From SYIM01 sp039800325 (GTDB taxonomy: Bacteria; Pseudomonadota; Gammaproteobacteria; Burkholderiales; Burkholderiaceae_E), in NCBI GenBank assembly GCA_039800325.1, contig JBDLQY010000124.1, positions 62,001 to 126,000 of the forward strand: a stretch of 64,000 bases of DNA. The letters run 5' to 3'. The first letter of the stretch is position 1. Each line of letters opens with the position of its first letter. Below, one piece after another: positions 8,990-17,495 of the stretch. The notes beneath the pieces are model-generated. The model searched no databases and was not told the origin of the DNA. It saw only the letters and a list, made by a program, of their open reading frames with translations. Both the position numbers and the translations under genes were made by a program.

Positions 8990-9019
8990 GCGCTTCGTGC
9001 CTGCGTTGGTCCTTTCTCG

Positions 9020-10216
9020 ATGACTCACAGCACCGGCAGTCCGTCAGATCTGCGGCCCCTGGTACACCTGGTGCTGGCACGCTCAAGTGCGGGCGTACAG
9101 GTGGGGTCGGTCGCCGCAGTGGCACCCATCATGAGCGTTGAATTGGGACTTTCGGGGGCCGAGCTTGGCGCTCTGGCGGGCATTTACACCGCTATGACCC
9201 TGTTGATCTCAATCCCTGGAGCAGCCTGGGCGCGACGCTTCGGTGATACGCGTATGGTGTTGCTGTCGTTCGCCTTGATGACAGCAGGAGGACTGCTTCT
9301 GGCCCTGGCGCCTAATCTGCAGCTCGCGCTGGCCGGCCGGCTGATAGCCGGTTGTGGCGGCGTGATGGTGCAGATGCTGCTGTCTCGCATGGTGGCTGAT
9401 CGTTACGTGGGCGGCCCTTACGGGTCGAGTGCGGTGGGAACAATTTTGGCCAGTTGGCCAGCGGGTATCGCGGTGGCGCTGTTGATACTGGGGCCGCTTG
9501 CGCAGGTGGCGGGTTGGCGGGCGTCACTGCTGGTCGCCGCGTTGGCGCCGGCGATTTTCATCGCCTGGAGACCTTGGGCCGAAGCCGCTGCGCCCGTTCA
9601 GCAAGGGCATGCGCGCCCGCTGTTCGATTACACGCCCCGTGAGTGGCGGGCGGTAATCATTCTGTCCCTGGGATACCTGTGCTTTAACGGAGCGCTGGCC
9701 TGCTACGTGGCCTTTGTTCCGGTGATGATGAGTCAATCTGGGGCCAGCGCAGCGAACGCCTCCCTGCAGGCAGCGGTGGCCATGGGCGTGTTGGCGGTGT
9801 TCACGCCGTTTGGCGGCGTGATTGCTGATCGCATCGGTAAGCCCGTCGTCGTCATGGTGGGCGCCTCTATCGGCGCTGCGCTCGCCATGCTGGGTACCGT
9901 GCTGATGAGCTCGCCTCTGATGGCTTTGGCCCTTGCAGGTGCCATGTTTGCGCTGGCTCCCGGACCCATGGGCGCGGCCTTGACGTCGGCCGTGCGTCCG
10001 CAGGGACGACCTGCCGGTTTTGCGCTGTTCGCCGTTTTCGCCAACGTGGGCATTATGTTGGCCCCCCCGCTGGCCGGCTGGCTATCCGATGTGGGCGGTA
10101 GCGCCAGTTGGGCGATTCTGTTTTCAGCCGCACTGATCGCGGCCAATGCACCGCTGGTTCTGCTGGCACGTGCAGAACCCTCCTCAGGAGCTGCCGATCA
10201 TGAGCGAAATTCATAG
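9020..10216 (+). CDS. MFS transporter, probably for an aromatic acid
   Basis: This is a 398-residue inner-membrane carrier of the major facilitator superfamily with about 12 predicted membrane helices and a longer cytoplasmic loop after helix 6 (near EAAAPVQQGHARPLFDYTPREW). A family-like loop-2 segment (WARRFGDTR) follows helix 2, and a related ADRIGKP segment occurs in the second half. It lies between ring-hydroxylase genes and the protocatechuate pathway genes, so uptake or export of an aromatic compound is the natural inference, but no substrate motif is visible. Its last 17 bases overlap the start of the next gene. Confidence 0.85.
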   Translation: MTHSTGSPSDLRPLVHLVLARSSAGVQVGSVAAVAPIMSVELGLSGAELGALAGIYTAMTLLISIPGAAWARRFGDTRMVLLSFALMTAGGLLLALAPNLQLALAGRLIAGCGGVMVQMLLSRMVADRYVGGPYGSSAVGTILASWPAGIAVALLILGPLAQVAGWRASLLVAALAPAIFIAWRPWAEAAAPVQQGHARPLFDYTPREWRAVIILSLGYLCFNGALACYVAFVPVMMSQSGASAANASLQAAVAMGVLAVFTPFGGVIADRIGKPVVVMVGASIGAALAMLGTVLMSSPLMALALAGAMFALAPGPMGAALTSAVRPQGRPAGFALFAVFANVGIMLAPPLAGWLSDVGGSASWAILFSAALIAANAPLVLLARAEPSSGAADHERNS

Positions 10217-11195
10217 TTGGTATCGACGCGGCCTTATCACCCTGGGTGCCCTGGCTCTCGTGGGCCGGACGCGGGCCCAGGCTCAGGTCGCTGCCGGTCG
10301 ACCGCTTCGTATCGTGGTGCCCTTTGGCGCGGGCGGTATCGCCGATCTGACGGTGCGCATCGTGGCAGAGCACGTGTCAGCGACGCTATCGCAATCCGTG
10401 GTGGTTGAAAACCGACCCGGTGCCGGTGGCATCGTTGCCGCCGAGCAGGTTGCCCGCGCCGCGCCTGACGGCCAGACGCTGCTGCTGATGTCCAACGCCA
10501 ACGCGGTCAGCGTCAATCTGTTTCGCAGCCTGCCTGTTGATCCGCTTGTCGACTTTGCGCCGGTCGGGCTCATCGGTGCGTTTGGACTTGGTGTGGTTGT
10601 AGCCGCTTCGTCGCCCCACACCAGCCTGGCTGCACTGATGCAGTGGGCCAAACGCAACCCTGGACGACTCAACATCGGGTCTATCAATGTGGGAAGTACC
10701 CAGCACCTCACGGCCGAACTGCTGCGCTTGAAGGCGGGGCTGGATGCGCAGGTGGTACCTTTCAATGGAACACCAGCGCTCATCACGGCTTTGCGCGGTG
10801 GTCACATTGACGCGGGTGTCGAGATTCTCGGGCCGCTGCGCCCCCATCTCGCCGCGCGCAGCGGCGAGGCAGGTTTACGGCTGCTGGCCGTCACCACCGC
10901 CACGCGCTCTGCTGACCTGGCTGCGGTGCCCACCGTGGCTGAGGCCGGCGTGAGCGATTTCGACGCCTCATCCTGGAACGCGCTGGCCGCGCCGGCACGT
11001 ACCCCTCAGACGGTGATTGAGCGCTTGAATCAGGCCCTGCAGCGCGCGCTCGCCGATTCAGCGGTCAAAAGTCGCCTCGCTGAGTTGGGGGTTGCGCCCA
11101 TGCCCGGCTCGCCGGCCGAACTCGCCGCCCATCTCGTCACTGAAATCCGGCGCTGGGGCGAGGTGATTGAACGCGCTGGGGTAGCGAGGCAGTGA
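10200..11195 (+). CDS. Tripartite tricarboxylate transporter substrate-binding protein, Bug/TctC family
   Basis: This is a periplasmic binding protein of the Bug family, 331 residues. It has a signal peptide (WYRRGLITLGALALVGRTRAQA) and the usual mature start PLRIVVPFGAGGIADLTVRIVAE, followed by VVVENRPGAGGIVAAEQVARAAPDGQTLL, both hallmarks of the family. CAGGAG precedes ATG 10200 at good distance. No TctA or TctB membrane subunits are in the window, a common situation in Burkholderiales, where one membrane complex may serve many binding proteins. The context suggests an aromatic or carboxylic acid ligand. It ends 98 bases before ligJ. Confidence 0.92.
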   Translation: MSEIHSWYRRGLITLGALALVGRTRAQAQVAAGRPLRIVVPFGAGGIADLTVRIVAEHVSATLSQSVVVENRPGAGGIVAAEQVARAAPDGQTLLLMSNANAVSVNLFRSLPVDPLVDFAPVGLIGAFGLGVVVAASSPHTSLAALMQWAKRNPGRLNIGSINVGSTQHLTAELLRLKAGLDAQVVPFNGTPALITALRGGHIDAGVEILGPLRPHLAARSGEAGLRLLAVTTATRSADLAAVPTVAEAGVSDFDASSWNALAAPARTPQTVIERLNQALQRALADSAVKSRLAELGVAPMPGSPAELAAHLVTEIRRWGEVIERAGVARQ

Positions 11196-11200
11196 GACCG

Positions 11201-11231
11201 TTTACCGGGTGGGGCGGCAAGCCCGTAAAAT
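11201..11231 (+). promoter_or_regulatory. Possible sigma70-type promoter upstream of ligJ
   Basis: A TAAAAT hexamer at 11226-11231 resembles a -10 box, and TTACCG at 11202-11207, 18 bases before it, is a weak -35 candidate. It sits about 60 bases before the ligJ ATG in the only sizeable gap between the Bug gene and the lig genes. The match is modest, and read-through from the oxygenase genes could equally drive ligJ. Confidence 0.28.
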
Positions 11232-11293
11232 CCATCAGACGTGCAGGCCACACAGCGTCTCTAAAACGACGTTTCCATTGAGCGGGTTTAGTC

Positions 11294-12325
11294 ATGATTA
11301 TTGATTGCCACGGTCACTACACCACCGCGCCCAAGGCGCTTGAAGACTGGCGTAATCGACAGATTGCCAGCCTGACGGACGCTGCCGCACCGCGGCCGTC
11401 GCGGTCTGAGCTGCACATCAGTGACGATGATCTGCGTCAGACCATTGAGCAAAATCAGCTCAAGAAAATGCGTGAGCGCGGCTCTGACCTCACCATTTTT
11501 TCACCTCGGGCCAGCTTCATGGCCCACCACATTGGCGATTTTCAAACGTCCGCAACCTGGGCGTCGATCTGCAATGAGCTTATTTTTAGGGTCGCGACGC
11601 TGTTTCCAGACAACTTTGTCGGCGTTGCCATGCTTCCCCAGTCGCCCGGTGTTGATCCCAAAACTTGTCTTGATGAGATCGATCGGTGCGTCAACGAGTA
11701 CGGCTTTGTCGGTATCAACCTCAATCCAGATCCGTCGGGCGGGCACTGGAAGGAGCCGCCGCTTTCAGACCGTTGGTGGTATCCCATTTACGAACGCATG
11801 GTCGAGTACGACATTCCGGCGATGGTGCATGTCAGCACCAGCTGCAACGCATGCTTTCACACCACCGGGGCGCACTATCTCAATGCCGACACAACGGCCT
11901 TCATGCAGTGCCTGACCTCAAGCCTGTTTAAAGACTTTCCGACCCTGCGCTTCATCATCCCGCACGGTGGCGGTGCGGTGCCTTACCACTGGGGCCGGTT
12001 CCGGGGACTGGCGCAGGATATGAAGCTGCCGCCCCTGGAGGAGCATCTGCTGAAAAATATTTTCTTTGACACCTGTGTTTATCATCAGCCCGGCATTGAT
12101 CTGCTGTTGTCGGTTATTCCCGATGACAACATTCTGTTTGCGTCCGAGATGATTGGTGCCGTCAGGGGTATTGATCCTTACACCGGGTATCCGTTCGATG
12201 ACACTCGTCGTTACATCGATGCAGCCGGCCAGCTTTCACCATCCCAGCGCGCCAAGATTTTTGAGGGTAATGCGCGCCGTGTCTTCCCCCGGCTTGATAC
12301 ACAGTTGAAGTCACGGGGCGTTTGA
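11294..12325 (+). CDS. ligJ: 4-oxalomesaconate hydratase LigJ
   Basis: LigJ is an amidohydrolase-superfamily enzyme that hydrates the oxalomesaconate tautomer to 4-carboxy-4-hydroxy-2-oxoadipate in the protocatechuate 4,5-cleavage and gallate routes. At 343 residues it matches the family. The start MIIDCHGHYTTAPKALEDWR, the FSPRASFMAHHIGDF segment, INLNPDPSGGHW, HVSTSCNACFHTTGAHYLNAD, the IIPHGGGAVPYHWGRFRGL block and FASEMIGAVRGIDP are near-identical in my memory to the sphingomonad protein. The HxH at residues 6-8 and later His/Glu residues are the metal ligands. It is the first of six co-directional lig genes. Confidence 0.95.
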   Translation: MIIDCHGHYTTAPKALEDWRNRQIASLTDAAAPRPSRSELHISDDDLRQTIEQNQLKKMRERGSDLTIFSPRASFMAHHIGDFQTSATWASICNELIFRVATLFPDNFVGVAMLPQSPGVDPKTCLDEIDRCVNEYGFVGINLNPDPSGGHWKEPPLSDRWWYPIYERMVEYDIPAMVHVSTSCNACFHTTGAHYLNADTTAFMQCLTSSLFKDFPTLRFIIPHGGGAVPYHWGRFRGLAQDMKLPPLEEHLLKNIFFDTCVYHQPGIDLLLSVIPDDNILFASEMIGAVRGIDPYTGYPFDDTRRYIDAAGQLSPSQRAKIFEGNARRVFPRLDTQLKSRGV

Positions 12326-12386
12326 CTGACACGCGGTGTGGTCGAGGCGGCTGCACCGGTCTGCAGGTGATTTTTCAGGAGCCGAT

Positions 12387-13082
12387 ATGAGTTTGCCGAT
12401 GAATGAGCTGGGTGTAGTGCGACGAAACATCGTACGTGCTGATGCGGCCCAGGTAGAACGTTTAAGCCAGTTCGGTGTGGCCACTATCCATGAGGCCATG
12501 GGTCGGGTTGGCCTAATGAAGCCGGTGATCAGGCCTGTCTGGCCGGGTGCGCGTCTGGCTGGCACTGCGCTGACCGTGCTGCTGCAACCGGGCGACAACT
12601 GGATGATGCATGTGGCCGCCGGTGAGATTCGCGAAGGCGATGTGGTGGTGGCCGCCTGCACCACCGACAATGAAGACGGTATGTTTGGCGATCTGCTGGC
12701 GACTTCATTTCGCGCGCGAGGCGCACGCGGTCTGGTAATTGATGCCGGCGTACGTGATGTGCGCGATCTCGCCGCTATGGGATTTCCGGTGTTTTCGCGT
12801 GCGATCAATGCACGCGGTACCGTGAAGGCCACCCTGGGTTCGGTCAATGTGCCGGTGGTGTGTGCGGGCGCGTGGGTTAATCCGGGCGACGCGGTGGTTG
12901 CCGACGATGACGGTGTCGTCGTGGTTCCGCGGGCGCTGGTGGCTCAGGTGGCGGATGCCGCCGCCGCACGCGAGGCCAATGAGACCGCCAAACGTCAGCG
13001 CCTGGCCGCCGGTGAGCTGGGTCTGGACCTTTACAACATGCGCGAGCCCCTGGCCAAGGCGGGCCTGCGGTATATCGATTAA
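12387..13082 (+). CDS. ligK: 4-carboxy-4-hydroxy-2-oxoadipate aldolase LigK (RraA-like fold)
   Basis: LigK splits 4-carboxy-4-hydroxy-2-oxoadipate to pyruvate and oxaloacetate, the last step of the protocatechuate 4,5-cleavage pathway; many homologues also act on 4-hydroxy-4-methyl-2-oxoglutarate. The 231-residue protein has the RraA-like fold with the typical GxxDxxD-like region EDGMFGDLLATSFRARG and the RGLVIDAGVRDVRDL block, whose Arg-Asp pair lies in the substrate and metal site. ATG 12387 follows CAGGAG at good distance. It sits directly between ligJ and ligI. Confidence 0.93.
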   Translation: MSLPMNELGVVRRNIVRADAAQVERLSQFGVATIHEAMGRVGLMKPVIRPVWPGARLAGTALTVLLQPGDNWMMHVAAGEIREGDVVVAACTTDNEDGMFGDLLATSFRARGARGLVIDAGVRDVRDLAAMGFPVFSRAINARGTVKATLGSVNVPVVCAGAWVNPGDAVVADDDGVVVVPRALVAQVADAAAAREANETAKRQRLAAGELGLDLYNMREPLAKAGLRYID

Positions 13083-13121
13083 TGCGTGCGCCGATCTGGC
13101 GCCTGCCGAGGACACTGCATC

Positions 13122-13997
13122 ATGGACCCTGATTGGCTTGTTTTTCACCCCAACCCTTCGCGACCGAGCTTCAGGCCACCGGCTGGTGCGGTGGATGCGC
13201 ATTGCCACGTGTTTGGTCCGGCCGCGCAGTTTCCGTTTGCACCCGAGCGCAAGTACACACCATGCGATGCTTCGCGTGAGCAATTGTTTGCCTTGCGTGA
13301 CTATCTGGGTTTTGAGCGTAATGTGGTCGTGCAGGCAACCTGCCACGGCAACGATAACCGTGCTCTGGTTGATGCGCTGGTGCATTCCGAGGGGCGTGCG
13401 CGCGGGGTTGCTTCGGTCGCGCGTGACATTACCGACCAGGAACTGCGCGACATGCATGCGGCCGGTGTTCGCGGAACCCGTTTTAACTTTGTCCGGCGTC
13501 TGGTTGATTTCACCCCGCGCGAAGTTCTGGCCGATATTGCTGCGCGCATCGCGCCGCTGGGCTGGCATGTAGTGGTTTACTTCGAGGCTCAGGATCTGCC
13601 CCAGCTATGGGATTTTTTCACCACGCTACCCACCGTGGTCGTGGTTGATCATATGGGCCGACCTGATGTCACCAAGCCGGTCGATGGTCCTGAGTTCAAT
13701 CTGTTTGTAAAACTGCTTCAGGAGCATCCCAACATCTGGTCTAAAGTGAGCTGCCCCGAGCGTCTTTCCAAGAGCGGACCGCCTCACTATGCCGATGTTG
13801 TTCCGTTTGCGCGCCGCATCGTCGAGACCTTTCCTGATCGGGTGCTTTGGGGAACCGATTGGCCGCACCCCAATATGAAATCGCACATGCCCGATGATGG
13901 ACATCTGGTTGATTTCATCCCCGGTATTGCGCCTACACCCGAATTGCAGCGCAAACTCCTGGTGGATAACCCCATGCGACTGTACTGGGCTGACTGA
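13122..13997 (+). CDS. ligI: 2-pyrone-4,6-dicarboxylate hydrolase LigI
   Basis: LigI opens the 2-pyrone-4,6-dicarboxylate lactone to oxalomesaconate. It is an amidohydrolase-superfamily member known to work without a bound metal. The 291-residue protein shows VDAHCHVFGP (the HxH pair), RGTRFNFVRR, VVDHMGRPDV, WSKVSCPERLS and VLWGTDWPHPN, all expected for this family. ATG 13122 is preceded by GAGG; an in-frame GTG at 13086 would add 12 unlikely residues. Its stop codon lies inside a perfect hairpin that separates it from ligA. Confidence 0.94.
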   Translation: MDPDWLVFHPNPSRPSFRPPAGAVDAHCHVFGPAAQFPFAPERKYTPCDASREQLFALRDYLGFERNVVVQATCHGNDNRALVDALVHSEGRARGVASVARDITDQELRDMHAAGVRGTRFNFVRRLVDFTPREVLADIAARIAPLGWHVVVYFEAQDLPQLWDFFTTLPTVVVVDHMGRPDVTKPVDGPEFNLFVKLLQEHPNIWSKVSCPERLSKSGPPHYADVVPFARRIVETFPDRVLWGTDWPHPNMKSHMPDDGHLVDFIPGIAPTPELQRKLLVDNPMRLYWAD

Positions 13998-14015
13998 GCG
14001 GCTTTCGCTCAGTCA
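13991..14015 (+). terminator. Perfect 10-bp hairpin inside the lig operon, between ligI and ligA
   Basis: TGACTGAGCG at 13991-14000 is exactly mirrored by CGCTCAGTCA at 14006-14015, with a five-base loop, and is followed by AGCTTTTA. It overlaps the ligI stop codon. The short T-run makes it a weak intrinsic terminator, or an mRNA-processing/stabilising hairpin that sets the ratio of ligJKI to ligABC. Confidence 0.6.
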
Positions 14016-14049
14016 AGCTTTTATCGAAGCCCTTCAAGCGGAGAACGCC

Positions 14050-14436
14050 GTGGCACTTGTGAAGCCTTATCTCGATATTCCAGGCACCATCATTTTCGAT
14101 GCTGATCAGTCGCGCAAGGGTTATCACCTGAATCAGTTTTGTATGTCGCTCATGAAGGCGGCCAATCGTGAGCGATTCAAAGCCAATGAGCGCGCTTACC
14201 TTGATGAATGGCCCATGACCGAGCCGCAGAAGCAGGCCGTGCTGGCACGAGATTTCAATCGTATGCTTGAGCTGGGCGGCAACATTTATTTTTTGGCCAA
14301 GATTTTTTCGACTGATGGTCAAAGCTTTGAGCTGGCCGCGTCTCGTATGACGGGCATGACGCAGGCCGATTATCGGGCCATGATGATTGCCGGCGGACGA
14401 TCGCCCGAAGGCAACCGTTACGTCGGGGAGCAGTGA
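14050..14436 (+). CDS. ligA: Protocatechuate 4,5-dioxygenase alpha subunit LigA
   Basis: LigA is the small helical subunit of the extradiol enzyme that opens the protocatechuate ring between carbons 4 and 5. It caps the active site held by LigB. The 128-residue protein begins near KPYLDIPGTIIFDADQSRKG, followed by YHLNQFCMSLMKAANRERF and DEWPMTEPQKQAVLARDFN, as in known LigA proteins. The start is GTG 14050, with GGAGA five bases ahead; the open frame further upstream overlaps ligI and is not family-like. The stop is immediately before ligB. Confidence 0.94.
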   Translation: MALVKPYLDIPGTIIFDADQSRKGYHLNQFCMSLMKAANRERFKANERAYLDEWPMTEPQKQAVLARDFNRMLELGGNIYFLAKIFSTDGQSFELAASRMTGMTQADYRAMMIAGGRSPEGNRYVGEQ

Positions 14437-14437
14437 T

Positions 14438-15283
14438 ATGGCACGCATCAGCGCAGGCGTTTTTACCTCACATGTGCCCGCGATTGGCGCGGCCATGGAT
14501 AACGGTCGCACTGCTGAGCCCTACTGGCAGCCACTGTTTTCTGGCTATGAATTTTCGCGGCGCTGGGCCGAGCAGAATCGACCCGATGTGGTGGTCCTGG
14601 TTTACAACGACCATGCCAGCGCGTTCAGCCTTGAGCTCATTCCCACCTTTGCTATCGGCTGTGCCGAGCGTTTTGAACCGGCCGATGAAGGCTGGGGGCC
14701 ACGTAAAGTGCCCTCGGTGATGGGTCACCCCGAGCTTGCCGCGCATATTGCTCAGTCGGTCATTCTTGACGAATTCGATCTCACGATCGTCAACCGAATG
14801 GATGTCGATCACGGGCTCACCGTGCCCTTGTCTCTCATGTACGGGCAGCCGCAGGCCTGGCCCTGTCGAGTCATTCCGTTGGCGGTTAACGTTGTACAGT
14901 TCCCGCCGCCAACGGGCAATCGGTGCTATCAGCTGGGCGCGGCCTTGCGTCGTGCCATCGAAAGCTTTGATGAAGATCTGACGGTTCAGGTCTGGGGCAC
15001 AGGGGGTATGAGTCATCAGCTGCAGGGCCCGCGCGCCGGTCTGATCAATCAGGATTTCGACAATCGGTTTCTCGATCGACTGGTCGACGACGCAGGTGGA
15101 TTGGCCCGTATTCCGCATATTGATTACGTGCGCGAGGCGGGCTCCGAGGGCGTTGAGCTGGTGATGTGGCTTATCGCCCGAGGGGCGCTTAATGATCGAG
15201 TCACGGTGCGCCACCGCTTTTATCATGTGCCGGCGTCCAACACGGCGGTGGGCCATCTGATTGTTGAAAATGACCGCGTCTGA
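14438..15283 (+). CDS. ligB: Protocatechuate 4,5-dioxygenase beta subunit LigB
   Basis: LigB is the catalytic Fe(II) subunit of the class III extradiol protocatechuate 4,5-dioxygenase. The 281-residue protein carries the iron ligands His12 (FTSHVPAIG) and the His of NDHASAF (residue 59), with the Glu expected in AGSEGVELVMW. A further active-site His is present in GTGGMSHQLQG. GGGGAG lies before ATG 14438, one base after the ligA stop, which fits equal production of the two subunits. With LigA it makes 4-carboxy-2-hydroxymuconate semialdehyde. Confidence 0.95.
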   Translation: MARISAGVFTSHVPAIGAAMDNGRTAEPYWQPLFSGYEFSRRWAEQNRPDVVVLVYNDHASAFSLELIPTFAIGCAERFEPADEGWGPRKVPSVMGHPELAAHIAQSVILDEFDLTIVNRMDVDHGLTVPLSLMYGQPQAWPCRVIPLAVNVVQFPPPTGNRCYQLGAALRRAIESFDEDLTVQVWGTGGMSHQLQGPRAGLINQDFDNRFLDRLVDDAGGLARIPHIDYVREAGSEGVELVMWLIARGALNDRVTVRHRFYHVPASNTAVGHLIVENDRV

Positions 15284-15307
15284 CCGGCGCAGGATCAGGA
15301 GCATGTT

Positions 15308-16246
15308 ATGAAAGTCTGTCTGGCAGGCGCTGGCGCCTTTGGTACCAAACACATTGAGGCCATGCGAAATATCGCTGGTGTTGAAGTGGTCTCGGTGGTC
15401 GGTCGAGAATTGGATAAAACCCGCGAGTTCGCCGCCAAGTTCGGTGTGCCCCATGCGTGTAGCGATCTGGCCGAGAGCCTGGGCTTACCAGGGCTTGATG
15501 CGGTGATTCTCTGCACGCCCACTCAGATGCATGCTGCCCAAGCCATCCAGTGTATGCGGGCTGGCAAGCATGTTCAGGTTGAGATTCCGCTTGCCGACAG
15601 TCTGGCCGATGCACAGGCCGTTCTTCGGGTGCAGCGCGAGACCGGTTTGGTCGCCATGGTGGGGCATACGCGGCGATTCAACCCAAGCCATCAGTGGATT
15701 CATCGGCGCATTCAGGCCGGCGAACTGCGTATTCAGCAGATGGATGTACAGACCTACTTTTTTCGCCGCACCAATATGAATGCGCTTGGCCAGCCGCGCA
15801 GCTGGACTGATCATTTGCTCTGGCACCATGCCGCGCACACGGTTGATTTATTTCAATATCAAACGGGTGAGCAGGTCTCTAAGGTGCACGCCATGCAGGG
15901 GCCGCTACATCCCCAGCTGGGTATCGCGATGGATATGTCCATTCAACTCAAGGCGCAAAGCGGAGCTATCTGTACCTTGTCGCTGTCGTTCAACAATGAT
16001 GGCCCCTTGGGCACCTTCTTTCGCTACATCTGCGATAACGGCACCTACATTGCCCGATATGACGACCTGTTCGACGGTAAAGACAATCGTATTGATGTCT
16101 CTAAGGTCGATGTGTCGATGAACGGCATCGAGCTTCAGGACAGAGAGTTTTTTGCGGCGATTCGCGACGGCCGCGAACCCAACTCAAGCGTGGCACAGGT
16201 GCTGCCAGCCTATGAGGCGCTGCACCGACTTGAGCAGACGCTATAA
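15308..16246 (+). CDS. ligC: 4-carboxy-2-hydroxymuconate-6-semialdehyde dehydrogenase LigC
   Basis: LigC oxidises the cyclised hemiacetal form of 4-carboxy-2-hydroxymuconate semialdehyde to 2-pyrone-4,6-dicarboxylate using NADP+. It belongs to the Gfo/Idh/MocA family. The 312-residue protein has the Rossmann start MKVCLAGAGAFGTKH, the EIPLADS segment in place of the usual EKP motif, GHTRRFNPSHQW, and the LWHHAAHTVDLF region. AGGATCAGGAG precedes the ATG. It closes the lig operon and converges on grxD with only five bases between the stops, so the transcripts probably overlap. Confidence 0.94.
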   Translation: MKVCLAGAGAFGTKHIEAMRNIAGVEVVSVVGRELDKTREFAAKFGVPHACSDLAESLGLPGLDAVILCTPTQMHAAQAIQCMRAGKHVQVEIPLADSLADAQAVLRVQRETGLVAMVGHTRRFNPSHQWIHRRIQAGELRIQQMDVQTYFFRRTNMNALGQPRSWTDHLLWHHAAHTVDLFQYQTGEQVSKVHAMQGPLHPQLGIAMDMSIQLKAQSGAICTLSLSFNNDGPLGTFFRYICDNGTYIARYDDLFDGKDNRIDVSKVDVSMNGIELQDREFFAAIRDGREPNSSVAQVLPAYEALHRLEQTL

Positions 16247-16251
16247 GGTCT

Positions 16252-16569
16252 TCAGCTTTCTTGGGCCGGGATGAGTTTTTGCAGCTCGCCCGACTGATAC
16301 ATTTCGTACAGGATGTCAGAGCCCCCGACGAATTCGCCCTGAATGTAAAGCTGTGGAATGGTCGGCCAGTTAGAGAACTCTTTAATGGCCTGTCGAACCT
16401 CATCGTCTTCAAGCACGTTGACGGTGACCAGGTTGCGTACGCCACACGATTTCAGAATTTGCACCGCTCGTCCAGAAAATCCGCACTGCGGAAACTGCGC
16501 AGTTCCCTTCATGAAGAGTACGACCGAGTTGTCGGTCACTGTCTTCTGGATAAATTCCTTGGCTTCCAT
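16252..16569 (-). CDS. grxD: Monothiol glutaredoxin Grx4 (GrxD)
   Basis: This is a CGFS-type monothiol glutaredoxin of 105 residues that carries or transfers [2Fe-2S] clusters, often with BolA partners. The active motif CGFS is at residues 29-32 (FPQCGFSGRA), followed by the glutathione-binding WPTIPQLYIQGEFVGGSDIL segment with its cis-Pro and GG pair. It lies about 100 bases downstream of prmC on the same strand, matching the hemA-prfA-prmC-grxD order seen in Burkholderiales. Confidence 0.96.
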   Translation of the reverse strand: MEAKEFIQKTVTDNSVVLFMKGTAQFPQCGFSGRAVQILKSCGVRNLVTVNVLEDDEVRQAIKEFSNWPTIPQLYIQGEFVGGSDILYEMYQSGELQKLIPAQES

Positions 16570-16673
16570 GCTGTGTCCTTCAAGATATCGTTTTTGCCCG
16601 GGCCAGACCCGCGCAAAAACTAGTGCACGTTACATCGCCCTATTCTAGAAACGCGGCGCATTCCCTGAGCGGC

Positions 16674-17495
16674 TCAGGGTCTATTGTGCCGTCCCAGGCT
16701 GACGCGGTCGAGGCCAGCCAGATCGGAAAGCGTGCACACCGGGTCAAAGCCTGCGGCCGACAGCAACTGGCGAACGGCTGCCGCCTGATCAAATCCGTGT
16801 TCAAGAAGAATCCATCCGTCGTGCTTCAGGCGTGCAGCCGCCCCCGCGACAATCGCGCGCAGATCTGCCAGGCCATCAGGTCCGCCGACCAGTGCTTCGC
16901 GTGGTTCGAAGCGCAGGTCGCCTTGTACAAGGTGTGGATCAAGCGCTGCGATGTAGGGCGGGTTGGATAGCACCAGATCAAAGCGCTGATCGCTTGGTAC
17001 AGCTGCCCACCAGCGGCCCAGCCGCCAGCTGATTTGGCGATGCAGACCCAGCACTTTGGCATTCGCCTGCGCTTGGGCCAAGGCTTGCGGTGACTGATCG
17101 GTTGCAGTGATATGCAGATCTGGCCGGGCATGCGCCATAGCCAATGCAATCGCACCACTGCCGGTACCCAGATCGATGATGTGGCAGCCCATGGGCGAGC
17201 GGGCTAACGCGGCCTCGACCAGGCACTCGGTTTCGGGGCGTGGGATCAGTACCGCTGGGTTTACCCCAATGCGCAGGCCGCGAAACTCGCGGCTGCCCAG
17301 CAGATAAGCCATGGGCTCGCCAGCCTGGCGACGCCCGACCAGTTGGTCAAAGCGCGCCAGTTGCGCAGCAGGCACCGTCTCATCGCCGTGTGCGATCAAC
17401 CAGGTGCGACTGCGGTCGCTTGCGTGCTCCATCAGCATGCGCGCTTCCAGCCGGGGCAGGCTGCAGCGGGCGATGGCCTGATCGTACGTGCTCAC
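16674..17495 (-). CDS. prmC: Peptide chain release factor N5-glutamine methyltransferase PrmC
   Basis: PrmC methylates the Gln of the GGQ motif in release factors RF1 and RF2 with S-adenosylmethionine. The 273-residue protein has the N-terminal helical RF-binding domain, YLLGSREFRGL, the IPRPETECLVEAAL block, the SAM site IIDLGTGSGAIALAMA and the catalytic NPPY (LVLSNPPYIAA). It starts with GTG 17495, overlapping the prfA stop by four bases (GTGA), so it is coupled to its own substrate gene. Confidence 0.95.
   Translation of the reverse strand: MSTYDQAIARCSLPRLEARMLMEHASDRSRTWLIAHGDETVPAAQLARFDQLVGRRQAGEPMAYLLGSREFRGLRIGVNPAVLIPRPETECLVEAALARSPMGCHIIDLGTGSGAIALAMAHARPDLHITATDQSPQALAQAQANAKVLGLHRQISWRLGRWWAAVPSDQRFDLVLSNPPYIAALDPHLVQGDLRFEPREALVGGPDGLADLRAIVAGAAARLKHDGWILLEHGFDQAAAVRQLLSAAGFDPVCTLSDLAGLDRVSLGRHNRP

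Noticed and set aside
14468..15454. 328-codon leftward frame opposite ligB
   Set aside because: LigB iron ligands are on the plus strand; the antisense product is His/Arg-rich noise.
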